A stretch of DNA of 64,000 nt, taken from positions 71,909,460 to 71,973,459 of the forward strand of contig CM055317.2 in assembly GCA_029255685.2 (NCBI GenBank), read 5' to 3'. The translations under genes were made by a program, and so were the position numbers. How positions within the stretch are numbered: position 1 is the first letter of the stretch; every line of letters starts with the position of its first letter. Below the pieces are notes generated by a model that did no database searches, had not been told where the DNA came from, and saw nothing but the letters and a program-made list of their open reading frames with translations. Below are positions 1 to 12,616 of this stretch, in pieces. Origin of the DNA: Silene conica. Lineage: Eukaryota; Streptophyta; Magnoliopsida; Caryophyllales; Caryophyllaceae.

Positions 1-262
1 GTGTTGGTTGCGCTCGGTGGCATTGTTGATATGTAAGTTATTGGAGAAAGAAAATGGTACCGTTATGTTGCCCAGTTATCGATAAGTTGTCTTAAAACTG
101 TTATAACTTGAGATTTACATATGATATTGATGTGATTCAAATTGGAGATGATAGCTTATCCTTTTAAGATTCTAACGATATGTCATACACCCAAAAAGAC
201 CAAGTATTGAGGAAGTTATGACTGCTTTACGAAAACTGGTCACTGTTGAGAACTGCGAGGTA

Positions 263-350
263 CTCGGCCGAGTAAGTCTTACTCGACCGAGTATGTCCTA
301 CTCGACCGAGTAAAGACTACTCGACTGAGTAGAGCCTACTCGGATGAGTT
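263..350. repeat. GC palindrome cluster in LTR promoter
   Basis: About five copies of a 14-bp near-palindrome, best form TACTCGACCGAGTA, follow one another at about 20-bp spacing. They lie 35-120 bp upstream of the TATA box, which is the position of a U3 enhancer. A binding-site role is inference. Confidence 0.75.
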
Positions 351-381
351 AGCGGTTCCGTGTTTAGCAGTCGCGGTTCCT

Positions 382-389
382 TATAAAAG
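382..389 (+). promoter_or_regulatory. TATA box of the LTR
   Basis: TATAAAAG is followed about 40 nt later by a CT-rich leader-like region. It fits a plant pol II promoter directing transcription rightward. Confidence 0.5.
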
Positions 390-1291
390 AAAATTCATAA
401 GTTAGATTCATTTTAACCTAAAACCTTATGTCGTCTTCCACCTTTTCCTCTCAAACCTCTCACACTAAAACATTTAACGTGTTCATACCAGAGTCTACCC
501 GTGCCAATCACCATAGCCTAATATTGTTGTCATCAAGGCGAGACTTCATAGAAGAGTATTGGTAGGAAAAGCTTCTTAGATTTGCATTCCGTGATTGTTT
601 GCCTTGAGGTAGGGTTCTCCCTACTCAGCTATCTGTTATGTGATTGTGACGGTATTTCTAATATATTGTGATGGTGTTATTGTTGTGATGTAAGATTGAT
701 ATCACCTGTGGTTACGAGATGAGATTTGGGAACATATGTGTGGGACCGTTGCGGGAAACGACTCTCACTCCTACGATCGCTCTTCGTGGGACCCGCCACG
801 GAGGGGATGTGCACATTAATGATCTAGGTACCCCTTGCCGCGAGCAAGTGAGGGTTGATTGTGAGACTACAGGTCGCCATTGTGAGATGATTTGATTATT
901 GGTGATATCAGCATGCGGTGCCTTGAGATTGTTATATAGTTCTTGAGTTTGGTAGTGGTGATATTGCGTATACAGTAACTAATGCTTGTGGTTTATGCGC
1001 TGTGATGATGCATTAGTATGGTGAGCATATTCTTAACAGGTAACCCGATGTTCGTTGATAATGCTTGACTGGGGCGGATATGGGTCGTCACGAAGTTTTG
1101 TAGCGTCATAGTTTTTTTTTTTGCTAGATTCCACTGTTACCTTAAGTTGTGATATTTGTGAGATATTGTAATCACTGTACTCATTGTAATTTAATAAAAG
1201 TTTCTTGTGCCTTTCTTTGATATCATACATAGGGTAACTGAGATGATAATACTTTCGTAATCTGATGGTCCTTCCTAAAGGCCTTGGATTA

Positions 1292-3173
1292 TTAGGGTGT
1301 TACACGCTCGATGCTCCCGTCAAATTTGTATTTGATTTTGTAAACCCAACGACAGCCAAGGGCCTTCCTATCCAGAGGTAAATCAGTTAATTCCCATGTA
1401 CCATTATTCTCAAGAGCAGTTATTTCTTCCGCCATAGCCTTACACCAACGAGAATCGGTAATAGCCATACGAAAATTAGGAGGCTCAACCCCATTAATAA
1501 TTGCTGAAAGAAATTGTTTATGGCGGGAGGAAAACTTATCACAATTGAGATAATTAGCAAGGGCATAAGGTGTACCTGAAGAAGAAGACTCGGAGTTGTG
1601 AGGCGATGGTGTATCCGGAGGAGCATTTGCGGCGGAGCCAACCAAGTAATCACTCAAGTCAGGTGGAGGTCGTTTTCTTCTCATACCACGACCCATATCT
1701 GACGCAGACTCACTGGGCTGACTTGACTCACTCCCCCCGTTCGCTCGGAATAGGAGTAACACTCTCAACACCTTCGGGACCAGCAGCTCCCCTGAGGCCC
1801 TCCCCTAACCCCCCTCCCTCACTCGTGACACCTCTACATGAAACCGAGGACCCGACAGTGGAAGAAGCAAACGGGAATGACTCCTCATAAAAATGAACAT
1901 CCCGACTCACGAAAATATCCCCGGTGGTGAGGACATAGACACGCCACCCCTTTTTATTGTGAGGGTATCTTAAGAAAACGCACTTGCTACTCCGCTTAGA
2001 AAATTTATCGCCTTTGGCATATTGGTTATGAACAAAATAGAGACACCCAAAAACCCGTAAATTAGCATATGAGGGTGGTGAACCAAAAAGAATCTCATAG
2101 GGTGTTTTATTGTCAAGAATATGGGATGGCGTACGATTAATTAAGTGAGCCGTCGTTAAAATACATTCACTCCAAAAGGAAACCTGTAAATACCCCTGAA
2201 ACATGAGAGCGCGAGCAACATTGAGAATGTGACGATGTTTACGCTCGACACGACCGTTTTGCTGAGGGGTACCGATACACGAAATTTGGAATAAGATGCC
2301 ATTTTTAAGAAAATAATCAGCCATGTCATTAAATTCTGAACCATTATCAGATTGCACGGTTTTAACTTGTTTAGAGAATTGGGTATGAACCATGGCCAAA
2401 AAATTCCTAAACATTTCAGTAACTTCAATTTTATTGAGCAAAAGATAGACGTAGACCCAAACCGCTCGAGAACAATAATTAACAATAGTCAAGAAGTATT
2501 TTGCCCCAGACGAGGAAGGTGTACGATAGGGTACCCATAAGTCACAATGAATTAAATCAAAAATAGCAACGACTTTATTAGGATTCAAGCTAAAACTTTG
2601 TCGACATTGTTTCGCTAAATGACATAAATCACAAATATGATTCAAATGAGATGAATTAAAATTCCTAACATTGGGAAGAAATTGAAGGACTTTATTTGAG
2701 GGATGACCCAGACGCATATGCCAAGTATCAACAGAAGCATTGGAACTCACTCGGTGCACAGCCGCATACTCCACAGCCCGCAAATAGTACAACCCGTCTC
2801 GCAACTCACCGACTCTAATCTTCATCTTCAAAGAATGGTCCTGAATATGGCAAGATAAATTAGTAAAACTCAAGACACACGAAGTTGATGCCACATGCTG
2901 AGAAACGGAGAGTAAATTACAATTCAAATTAGGGACAAATAAAACATTTTGAAGAATAAGCGAGGGACTTATGGTATCTGAGCCTGCCACGGTAGCCGAG
3001 ACCGTGTGGCCATTCGGGAGGGTTATCGCATAAGGCGGAATTGGATGAGATTCGGTTAACCAACGATCATCCACCGTAACATGATGTGATGCCCCCGTAT
3101 CAATTATCCAATCAAGAAACATACCACTAAGATGATATTGTGATAAAGAAGCGTGTGGTTCAGCAATTAACAC
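1292..3173 (-). pseudogene. copia pol: protease, integrase, partial RT
   Basis: In order: the aspartic protease active site DTGASHHV (about residue 27); the integrase HHCC zinc finger (WHMRLGHPSN..CDLCHLAKQ); the catalytic core with D in HCDLW, D in SDNGSEF and E in NGRVERKH; then the GCLYFVHN/RDVHFYEES region. A frameshift near 1730-1770 moves to a second frame with the RT start (WCKAMAEEITALENNGTWEL, then CRWVYKIKY). RT is cut at 1305 by the LTR, so the polymerase catalytic motifs and RNase H are missing. The last residues, VTP, are encoded by the LTR. Confidence 0.88.
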
Positions 3174-3993
3174 ATTTGCGCGAGCCCGAGACCAGGTACA
3201 TTTGAGCCTGATTTGGAGGGTGCCTTAAGTTCTTCGAGAATGCGTGGACGATCACCCCACCACTCTGGAAATTGCTGGGATATAATAAAGCAATTAGAAA
3301 CCTCATGGCCAGAAGCATCACAGTGAGAGCATTTATGTTTATGTCGCTCCTGTCTCTCGACATCTCGTAGCGCACGCCAGTCCGGGTTAGCAAGGGACGC
3401 AGACGGGCCGCGAACAGCCATGGCCATGACATCAGAGGCCTCGGGTACAGCCGAGGGACCCGCAAGTAGGCGTTCTTCTTGCAAAACCGCATGATAAACA
3501 CGGCTCAAAGACGGAAGAGGATCAAGATAAAGCTGATGATTACGAATGGGCCCATAAAGAGATCTCTCCAAACCCATAAGAAACTGATGAAGACGTTCCG
3601 AATCCTGCCGAGCAAGGGCAGCTTTCGTGACACCACATGTACATGCACTAGATGTACATGTGAAGGTTCATGAGCAACGAGAGCATCCCACAAAGTTTTC
3701 AAATTACCATAATACGTAGTAACCGACATACCTTTTGCTTGACGGCACTCGTGTAATTGGGTCTTAAGGTTATGAATCTTGGCACCAGCAATTGACCCGT
3801 CACAAAAACCGAATTTGCGAATTGATTTCAAAGATCGACGCATAGAGCGACTCCATTCTTCATAATTATCGCTCTGGGGTTTGATATGGGTAATTGCCTG
3901 ACCCGGGCCTTCCTGATTAACGAGAGAAAAAGGTGACAATGAGTCATTTTTTGATGTATGAGAAGCGAAAGCGGAAACATCTGCCCCTGTCAT
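1305..3993 (-). mobile_element. Truncated Ty1/copia retrotransposon
   Basis: Minus-strand gag, protease, integrase and the start of reverse transcriptase occur in the copia order (integrase before RT). The copy is broken: the reading frame shifts at least twice, gag seems to lack an internal block, and RT stops at 1305 where an LTR has been inserted. No primer-binding site or LTR could be found on the right; 3994-4352 holds leader-like sequence and AT microsatellites. Confidence 0.88.
3167..3993 (-). pseudogene. copia gag (UBN2-like) with zinc knuckle, broken
   Basis: The frame opening at 3993 begins with a copia gag N-terminus (about residues 1-110, motif around NYEEWSRSM). It then passes directly to the later segment (KIHNLKTQLHECRQ, WDAL), without the block normally found between them, so an internal deletion is likely. 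The frame then shifts and continues at 3577 with LPSLSRVYHAVLQEE. It reaches a CX2CX4HX4C zinc knuckle (CSHCDASGHEVSNC), the gag RNA-binding motif. The frames do not join, so this is not a functional gag. Confidence 0.8.
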
Positions 3994-4088
3994 AAGGAAT
4001 CCGGAAAAAAAACGGAAAAAAAGGAGAAATAGAGGAGTCAGTGGCAGATGAAAGGTAATTGTTGTGTTGTCTTATTAGTTGAATGGCA

Positions 4089-4139
<51 letters not shown>

Positions 4140-4352
4140 ATACAATTTGGGTCAAAGCCCGTACAAAAGCATACTAATAACAAGCAAGCCTAGTTTGGCC
4201 TATTCGGCCTAATATGACTATCTATATTTACCACTGTTAAACAATATTTATTTCTTAAATAATTTTATAATATCACATTATTTAACGTTAAAATAAATAA
4301 GACTAATATACTTCATCCGTGGTAGATTATATATATATATATATATATATAT
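3994..4352. repeat. Leader remnant and two (TA)n microsatellites
   Basis: About 90 bp of copia leader-like sequence is followed by (TA)n at 4090-4134, unassigned AT-rich sequence, and a second (TA)n at 4330-4352. The second array is the left border of element A. Confidence 0.7.
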
Positions 4353-4400
4353 GAGGCGAGTTCCGGTGAGTTTGCCATATTCCGTGAGTTACCCCCGCAT
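4353..4400 (+). repeat. Element A left terminal inverted repeat
   Basis: Reads inward with TGAG at 4367 and a second TGAG 18 nt later. It has GTTC where most ends in this window have GATC. The right end at 28775-28817 matches it over the second TGAGTTAC and the surrounding bases. Confidence 0.7.
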
Positions 4401-4814
4401 ATAAATACAATTGACATAAACTCAAATTTCTAACACGCACTGAAATTTCATAATTCTTCATCAAATTTCTAACAAACTCGGTTTTCCTTAACTTTCTCTC
4501 TCCTTCAAATTCCCAAAATATTCATCAAAAAATCGCAGAAAATCATCAAATTCTTCATCAATTCTTCATCAATTCTTCATCAATTCCGAAAAATCAGACG
4601 AAAAAATTACAGGAACCCTAATTTTTCGTTACCAATTCTTACGATTTTGTTATTTTAATACTTGAATAGCTGAATTATTTGATTCAAATAACAAATTGTA
4701 CGACAATTTATGTATTGTTTTCGTAATTTTCAGGATTTGCGATGATGAATTCAGACGAACTTAATGACGATCAGCTTAATCAGCTTAATGACGATCAAAC
4801 ATTGACGATCTCAG

Positions 4815-5705
4815 GTATCAATTTGTCTAGTTTATAATGATTTCATGATTTCATGATACAATAACTATATGAGAGCGTAAAATAACTCACTATTGAGCTT
4901 ATAATGACTGCTATGAGTGTTTAAAATAACTCATTATTGAGTTTATAATGACTGCTATGGATCTTAAAATAACTCAGTGTAATACAATAACAGGTATTAC
5001 AAAATTACAATAACATGTATTATGCAAATACAATAACAACTATTACGAATTACAATAACAGCTATTATGATTACAATAACAGCTACTATGAATTACAATA
5101 ACAGCTATTATGAATTAGAATAACAGGTATCACATAACGGAAAACTGAATACAATAACATGTATTATGAATACAATAACAGCTATTATGAATTACAATAA
5201 CAGCTATTATGAATACAATAACAGCTATTATGAATACAATAACAGCTATTATGAATACAATAACACGTATTACAAAACACAAAACTGAATTACAATAACA
5301 GCTATTATGAATTACAATAACAGCTATTATGAATGACAATAACAACTATTATGAATTACAATAACAGGTATTACATAATGGAAAAATGAATACAATAACA
5401 TCTATTATGAATACAATAACAGCTATTATGAATTACAATAACAACTATTATGAATACAATAACAGCTATTATGAATACAATAACAGCTATTATGAATATA
5501 ATAACAGGTATTACAAAACACAAAACTGAATACAATAACATGTATTATGCAATAACTGTTTTAAATGAAGTCACTATTAGATACAATAACTCAATGTAAA
5601 CACAATAACTCATTTGCATTAGAATAACTAGCATTATGTAATACAATAACTGCTACAGAAGCTTACAATAACTGCACATAGTAACTTATTTCAATATGTT
5701 TTTAG
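4815..5705. repeat. A-word array filling transposase intron 1
   Basis: From about 4975 the intron is an array of ACAATAACAGCTATTATGA-type units, 21-22 bp each, interrupted at intervals by GGTATTACAAAATGGAAAAC-like segments that form a higher-order unit. Donor GTATCA and acceptor TTTTTAG bound it. Confidence 0.85.
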
Positions 5706-7442
5706 GTATTGAAATAAATAATACCAATGAAACAACTTTCTCTACACCCACATTTGCATCAGAAACAAGGGTTAATACTGTCCATAATCTTGGAATGAGA
5801 TACACTCCATGTGGCAGTGAGGAGTGGAGTAGGATGGTAGAAAACGGTTTCAAGCCTGCATTGGGGCTAATTTTTGTAAAGCTTGAGGAGGCAATCGAGT
5901 TTTATAATTTATATGCTGTGGCATGTGGTTTCATACCAAGAAAGTACACACAAACGAGATTCCGTGATGGTTTGGTAGACAAAAAATCTATGGTCTGTAA
6001 CAGACATGGATTCAAAGAGGATCGCAAAAAGTTTCTGCCGATTGTTGAAACTGAAAACGCAGAAGGGAATAAGAAGAGAAAAAGGTCTGGAGAAGCAAAG
6101 AAAACGAAACTGACAAGATTTGGTTGCAAGGCAAAAATACGGTTTGCTGTTGTATTTAATGATAACATGCAGATAAGAGGGTATGTCATTGATCAGTTTT
6201 ACGAAGGTCATAATCACAGACTTTGTCCACTCAAAGAAAGGGAATTTCAGAAAAATTTAAGAACACTTAACCTTTACATTAAGCAAACAATTGTTAACAA
6301 TTGTAAGCTCAACATTGGTGCTACAAAGACATTTAGAATGATGGGGGAACAATCAAATGGGTATGCAAACATTGGTGCAACTCTGACGGATTTCAAGAAC
6401 TTCAAAAGAAATATTAAATGTTTCATAGGTGACAAAGATGCTGACATGATTCTCAGCTATTTAAAGGCGCTCGCTGAAACTTCTGAAAATTTTTACTATG
6501 CTTATGAAGTTGATGAGGATGAATGTTTGGCTAAAATCTTTTGGGCAGACGGGCGGGCAAGGACCAATTATTCCATGTTCGGGGACACCATCACATTTGA
6601 CCCTACTTATGGCACTAACAAGTATCACATGGCCTTCACGCCATTCACCGGTGTTGATAACCACAAAAAACCAGTAACCTTTGTTGTTGCACTTGTCGAT
6701 CATGAGAACGATAGGTCTTTCACTTAGGTGTTTAAGAAGTTCCTTGATTGTGTGGGGATGAAAGAACCTCAGTGCATTCTTACCGATCAAGATCCATCGA
6801 TTAAACTCGGGGTGAATTCCGTATTCAAGAAAGCAAGACATCGCTACTGCACGTGACATATAATGTCAAAATTAACTGATAAAGTTGAATCACAAAATTG
6901 TAAGGAAACAGACTTTGTTGAGAGAATATGTTCAGTTGTTTGGGACACTGACTTGGAACCAGTAGAGTTTGAAGTAAAATGGGTTCAAGTGATCAGTGAC
7001 TTTGAATTACATGATAACACTTGGTAGACATACATGTATGGCAAAAGACACAAATGGATACCTGCTTAGTTCCGGGATTTGCCTTTAGGTTGCCTTTTAA
7101 AAACAACAAAAAGATCGGAGAGTCAAAACAGTTACTTCAAAAGATTCGAGAGCATAAATGGCACACTTGTTGAATTTTGGTTGCGCTTTCAAAGTGCAAT
7201 GGAACAACAACGCTATAATCAGAAATGTCTTGATGCAGCAAGTGACAACACATTGCCTCAGGTTTCATCTAAGACTATGATTGAGAAACATGCCTCCAAA
7301 ATCTACACACACTGTTTTCTATGAATTCCAAGAACAATTGCAGGCGGCTCTCTGTTCTTGTGCAGTTAGAGGATTTTCTGAGCAAGGAAACATTCACATT
7401 ATAGATATTGAAGATGCATACAAGAATCGTAGAATATTTCAG

Positions 7443-8141
7443 GTTATTTCGTTTTACAGAAGATAGAATAACTGAATTTGGTGAATACAATAACTGTTTT
7501 TTAACATTATAATAACTGATCCAATTAAGCTTATATTATGCATTACAATAACAGCTATTATGAATTACAATAACAGCTATTAAGAATTACAATAACAACT
7601 ATTATGAATACAATAACAGCTATTATGAATACAATAACAGGTATTACAAAACACAAAACTGAATACAATAACAGCTATTATGAATTACAATAACAGCTAT
7701 TATGAATTACAATAAAAGCTATTATGAATTACAATAACAGCTATTATGAATTACAATAACAGCTATTATGAATACAATAACAACTATTATGAATACAATA
7801 ACAGGTATTACAAAACACAAAACTGAATACAATAACATGTATTATGCAATACAATAACAACTATTATGAATTACAATAACAGCTATTATGAATTACAATA
7901 ACAGTTATTATGAATTACAATAATAGGTATTACATAATGGAAAACTGAATACAATAACATGTATTATGAATACAATAACAGCTATTATGAATTACAATAA
8001 CAGCTATTATGAATACAATAACAGGTATTACAAAACACAAAATAACTATTTTTTAACATTATAATAACTGATCCACTTAACCTTATATTATGCATTACAA
8101 TAACAACTATTATGCAATATAATAACTATACTGTCGTGCAG
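7443..8141. repeat. A-word array as an element-A-specific intron
   Basis: The array lies between FQ (TTTCAG/GTTATT) and VVHNTETK (GTGCAG/GTT). Element B has uninterrupted coding sequence at the corresponding place, so this intron is found in A only. Confidence 0.75.
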
Positions 8142-8766
8142 GTTGTCCACAATACCGAAACAAAAGAGACAACATGTACATGCAAGATGTTTGAGAGGAA
8201 AGGAATCCTATGTAAACACATAATATAGGTACTATCAGGTAAAGGATTGATTAGCATACCGGAGAAGTATATCGCAAGTAGATGGATGATATAGAAAGCC
8301 TTTGTTTGGACTGGATGGAAAGTTATTACAAGATTATGATCCAACTGACTTAAGAAAGTTGGAATTATCAAGAGTATGGTCTGAGTTTTATGCAACAATA
8401 AGTGCTCTGAAGTCAATGCCTCAAGACCATATAAAGGAACTAAGTGTCATGCTTTTACAATTCCGAGAGAAAAATTGTCCAACAAAAGAGAACTTGACAA
8501 AGGAACACGAATTGGAAATGCTCTTAAGTTGTAAAGCAACATCAAACACTACTGTTCACCCACCAAAGATTGCAAAAAACAAAGGAAGTGGCAAGAGAAT
8601 GAAATCAAACAAGGAAAAGGCAATTGAAAAAGCAAGCAAACCAAAGAGGCTATGTAATAACTGCAACCAAATGAGAAACCATGACAAAAGAAACTGCCCA
8701 AATCCATTTGTTGAGCATGCACCTGAGGAAGAAGATGAAGAGGGAGATGAAATGGAGGATGAATAA

Positions 8767-9439
8767 GGGATCCAATGAACAGATTTACAATAATCGTATC
8801 ACAACTTTACAATAATACAAAAATATCTCAGTACTTTGTCTTAGATTACTATAGTTGAGAATCTATATTTCGTGTAAGAAACTTTAGAATAATCACTTAC
8901 TAAAAATAGAAATGATATACGAAAACCGTGTTTTTGGAGTTCAACATATGCAATTTTGACATGGAAATGGTATTCTTTTGAATAACTATCTCGAAACAAT
9001 AACAGCTATTATGCAATACAATAACAGCTATTACGAATTACAATAACAGGTATTACAAAATGGAAAACTGAATACAATAACATGTATTATGTATTATGTA
9101 ATACAATAACAGCTATTATGAATTACAATAACAGCTATTATGAATTACAATAACAGGTATTACAAAATGGAAAACTGAATACAATAACATGTATTATGTA
9201 ATACAATAACAGCTATTATGCATTACAATAACAGCTATTATGAATTACAATAACAGGTGTTACAAAATGGAAAACTGAATACAGTAACATGTATTATGCA
9301 AATACAATAACAACTATTATGAATTACAATAACAGCTATTATAAATACAATAACAACTATTATGAATTACAATAACAGGTATTACATAATGGAAAACTGA
9401 ATACAATAACATGTATTATGAAATACAATAACAACTATT
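8767..9439. repeat. Transposase 3' flank with A-word array
   Basis: The first 220 bp after the stop codon is AT-rich and unrecognised. From about 8990 the A-word array runs to the Athila-type insertion; it resumes at 17196. Confidence 0.8.
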
Positions 9440-10873
9440 ATAATATAAATCCTAAAGTCAACATGTATTGCAGTCGCGTAAGAGGTGTAACATGCATATC
9501 CTTTCGGTCTATGGTACCTAATAGCTCCTTTCGGCCTATGTTATTAGTTCCTAGGTCTCACAATTATTGGGTGTCAATAATAAGGGTGATTCCTAAATTC
9601 TAGGTCAGATACCTTTCAGTCTTAAGTAACCTAGTCGTCTTAAGGCGTAAACCAATGCCTTTCCCGTATCTTTCAATCTTGGGTAGGTCATTACTAACAT
9701 CCTACAAGTCTCCATTCGCTCTCATTGTAGGGTATTAAAGTCAACGAAGTAAAACGAAACAGAATTCGAACGCGTGTCGGTCGACCGACCAGCTACCCCG
9801 GTCGGCCGACCTCCTGCCTACAACATGTCGATTCGGGAATTTACACTACCTATGCATATTTACTACCTACATCCTAACATATGAAATTAGCTACTCATGG
9901 CTATTGGAACAATAATAAAAACAGAAGTAAACATGGAAATCATGGTGAACATCAATCTAAATATGCAATAACTAATAAGGCTTTGGGATTCTAACTTAAA
10001 CCGAATGCAATAATTCTAAGAAGAGAACAATAATGAAACTGAAATTAAGAAGGGAATTACCGGAAAATAAGGATTAAGGCAGAAAAGAACGAATTTTATT
10101 GATGAATGCGGAAAGATTGATGATGAACAATACTAAAGAAAAAGTGTTTGATGATTATTGAAAGATTAAAACTAAAATAGAGAACTTGGCAAACAAAGAT
10201 TACTAGATTACTTCCTTGGAAAACTGAATTAAAGACTGCCTGCTTAACCCTAAACACGAGAATAGCTTATATAGGCGGAAATAAAGAGTTTCCTAATGAC
10301 CTAATCACTTGAATGGGCTTTGCGGAAAAATCTGGGTCTGCGCTGAGGTCGGTCGACCTAAGTAGTAGGTCGGTCGACCTAAGTAGTAGGTCGGTCGACC
10401 TAATGTCAGGACTACAGCGCGCGTTGATCTTAAAACAGCTGCCATTTCTTCGTTGCTCATCATAATAAGGCGATTCTCGCGGCGTTGGAAAGCTAAGAGG
10501 ATAAGATTTCACCTCCAACTAGAATCACTCCAGTATCAGCTCTAGAACTCTAGATATAGCCATTTTAAACAGGCTGCAATATCGTGGATCGATTCTTTGC
10601 TTTTTTTAGAGCTTGTAAACTATATGCGCCTTTGCTTATGCTATCTTCAGGCCATGAAATGTATGCTAGGCTTCGTTCCTTCGTGTCCTTAGCCATAAAA
10701 ATCACTTGAGGACGGATTTGGTTTGAAATCGCCTCTTTTCCGCATAATTCTGCAAAATAGCATAAAAATACGAAAGTAGACAAAAGTTGGGAAATAAAGG
10801 CTAAAACATCGTAAATGAGCTCTAAAATGCGTGTGAAAATAGATGTAAAATATCATAAAATAGACACGCATCA
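9440..10873 (-). repeat. Athila-type 3' LTR, truncated
   Basis: Matches 15786-17195 but lacks the terminal segment equal to 15523-15785. It holds three copies of the GGTCGGTCGACC unit near 10350-10402, where the other LTR has two. Confidence 0.88.
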
Positions 10874-10894
10874 AATTCCCCAAACCAAACCCTT
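10874..10894 (-). other. Polypurine tract of Athila-type element
   Basis: Read on the minus strand, a purine-rich run with GGTTTGGGGAA lies directly before the 3' LTR start TGATGCG. Confidence 0.6.
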
Positions 10895-11935
10895 GCTTGT
10901 CCTCAAGCAAGAACTAGACTCGATTTTAACTAATGGAACGATTTCAATCTCAGTACGAAATTTACATGTAAGCCTAAACCAATGCCAAGTACAAAATTAG
11001 AAAGCATTAAAATCATGAAAACGAGTTGTAAGGTTGTCAAACTTGCAAAACTGGAGGCTATAGAGACTTTATACCATGGACTCTCGCGGTACGCTCGAGA
11101 CACTCATGAGGCAAAGGTGAGTATTAAGTAAAAGATAGAAAGAAGTATATTTGTAAAGACTCTCACCTAACTACGACCCATGAAAACATGCCTGCAATCT
11201 AACATGAACAAGAATTCTACAACTATGTATGAACACACTCATCAAGTGACTCGGATACATGCAATTGAGGTAATGAAAGATATGTGAGGTGAAAGGTAAA
11301 AAGTGGTGAAGATGTTTTTGGATTTGTGGGGTTGGTAGCCAAACTAGTAAAACCGATTCACAACAACATATTTCACAACTTTTGATATTAAGAAGGTGCT
11401 CTTTTGTAGCACAACTCTCACATTAAATATAAGAAAGGACTCCCAAATATTTTGAATGAAGTACGGGAGTGATAACATGTAAAAGAAAGGGATTTTTGGA
11501 ACGAAATTTTGAATCTGATGATGTCAGTTGGTCGGCCGACCTATGGATGCGGTCGTTCGACTGACTCTATTGTATATTTTGATTTTTTCGTTCTCGTTTT
11601 TCTTTTCCTTCTTTCTTTTTCTGGATTTTTCTGTTATTTTTCTTTTTTTTTTTTTTTTTCCTTTTTGCTCAAGATAGCATACAAACCAAGATGCCTCAAA
11701 AATTAAACCAAAGACCACAAATACTAGCTTGGAAAGGTAGGCTAAGTATGGGATGTAGTTTTGGGGGAATAAAAAGGCAAATTTGGCTATGTAGGCTTAT
11801 GGGTAAATAAGAGAAAAGGGGTCCCAAATGCACGTACCAAGACTCACAAAACGAGATAGTAAAACACGTATATAGCAATTCAAGTTCATGTTTATGCATA
11901 TTGATGTAACATGTTCCAAGGGGAGTACTACTCAC
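10895..11935. other. Athila-type interior, non-coding
   Basis: No convincing coding sequence is seen. One palindrome pair (GGTCGGCCGACC, near 11532) and a T-rich microsatellite-like run (11585-11660) are present. The pol region expected here in a complete element is absent. Confidence 0.55.
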
Positions 11936-11943
11936 ATCCTAGA

Positions 11944-12608
11944 TAGAGCTGATCAAATGGCCCAGGCCCGGTGGCTCGACCCGGCCCAGCCCGATTTTTT
12001 CTCGGGTTTGGGCCTAATAGTTTGGCCCAAAAAGTCCGTGGCCCGGCCCAAAATAAGCCCGATATAAATATAGGGCCGGGTTTGGGCCAACCTAAAGGCC
12101 CGATTTTTGGCCCGGCCCGACCCGAAATTATTTTTTTAAAAAGAAAAAAATTCAAAAGTTGGAATCGTATATCACATCATACTAATAATCTAATATCACT
12201 AATGCATCGAATTATCAATTTTGCGGATATTTTTATATTTTTATCGTACGCCTTTAGTTAATACTATTCATTTTTTGTCAACTCATAAGTTATGTATGGT
12301 AGTGAATGGTACTATGGATGGTTCTCTTACCAAAAGAGTCGAAGTCAAATACCTAAGACTTGAAAATTTTATTTCGTTGCTAATAGTTTGTTCACATATC
12401 GATTTTGTCGATTGTTTCGTATTATATTATTTTGGCCCGTTTTGGCCCATTTTGGCCCGAGGCCCGTTATAGCCCGAACAATTGTGGGCTTGGGCCAAGA
12501 AAATTGGCCCATCGTTTTGGCCCGACCCGCCTGGCCCGTGTATTTGGGTCGTTTATTTAGCGCGGGCCCGGCCCAAACCCGGCCCAGCCCGGCCCATGAT
12601 CAGGTCTA
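11944..12608. mobile_element. hAT-type MITE, GC-rich
   Basis: The termini are TAGAGCTGATCA on the left and, read inward, TAGACCTGATCA on the right. It is flanked by a perfect 8-bp duplication ATCCTAGA (11936-11943 and 12609-12616), the hAT target-site size. The subterminal regions are rich in GGCCCGG-type motifs. No transposase is present. It sits inside the Athila-type element. Confidence 0.92.
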
Positions 12609-12616
12609 ATCCTAGA

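Larger units (their letters stand above)
1..1304 (+). mobile_element. 3' part of a gypsy-type LTR
   Basis: The stretch ends in GGGTGTTACA exactly where an interrupted copia reverse transcriptase begins, so it is read as an LTR whose left end lies outside the window. It holds a GC palindrome cluster (263-350), a TATA box (382) and a pyrimidine-rich leader-like stretch after it. No coding sequence is seen. It is either the 3' LTR of a larger element or a solo LTR; the missing left flank decides which. Family assignment rests only on the TG..TTACA-type terminus and is tentative. Confidence 0.6.
4742..8766 (+). pseudogene. FAR1/MURA-type MULE transposase, decayed
   Basis: Exon 1 (4742-4814) and exon 2 (from 5706) join in frame across an intron full of element-A repeats; a third exon runs 8142-8766. 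Domains in order: FAR1-type zinc-binding region (CGFIPRK, MVCNRHG, FGCKAKI, GHNH); DDE residues D in FDPTYGTNKY, D in LTDQD and E in KRSESQNS; SWIM (CTCKMFERKGILCKH); CX2CX5HX4C knuckle (CNNCNQMRNHDKRNC); acidic tail. Six in-frame stops (6725, 6854, 7025, 7067, 8226, 8292) and a frameshift near 7310 kill it. Three stops sit where element B has Trp, consistent with TGG to TAG/TGA change. Its job was to cut and join the element ends; it cannot do so now. Confidence 0.88.

Noticed and set aside
4975..5665. CRISPR-like array
   Set aside because: Repeats are directly adjacent and degenerate with no unique spacers, and the context is a plant transposon.
11509..11718. Paired frames over a T-rich run
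   Set aside because: Low-complexity translation within the non-coding interior of the retroelement.
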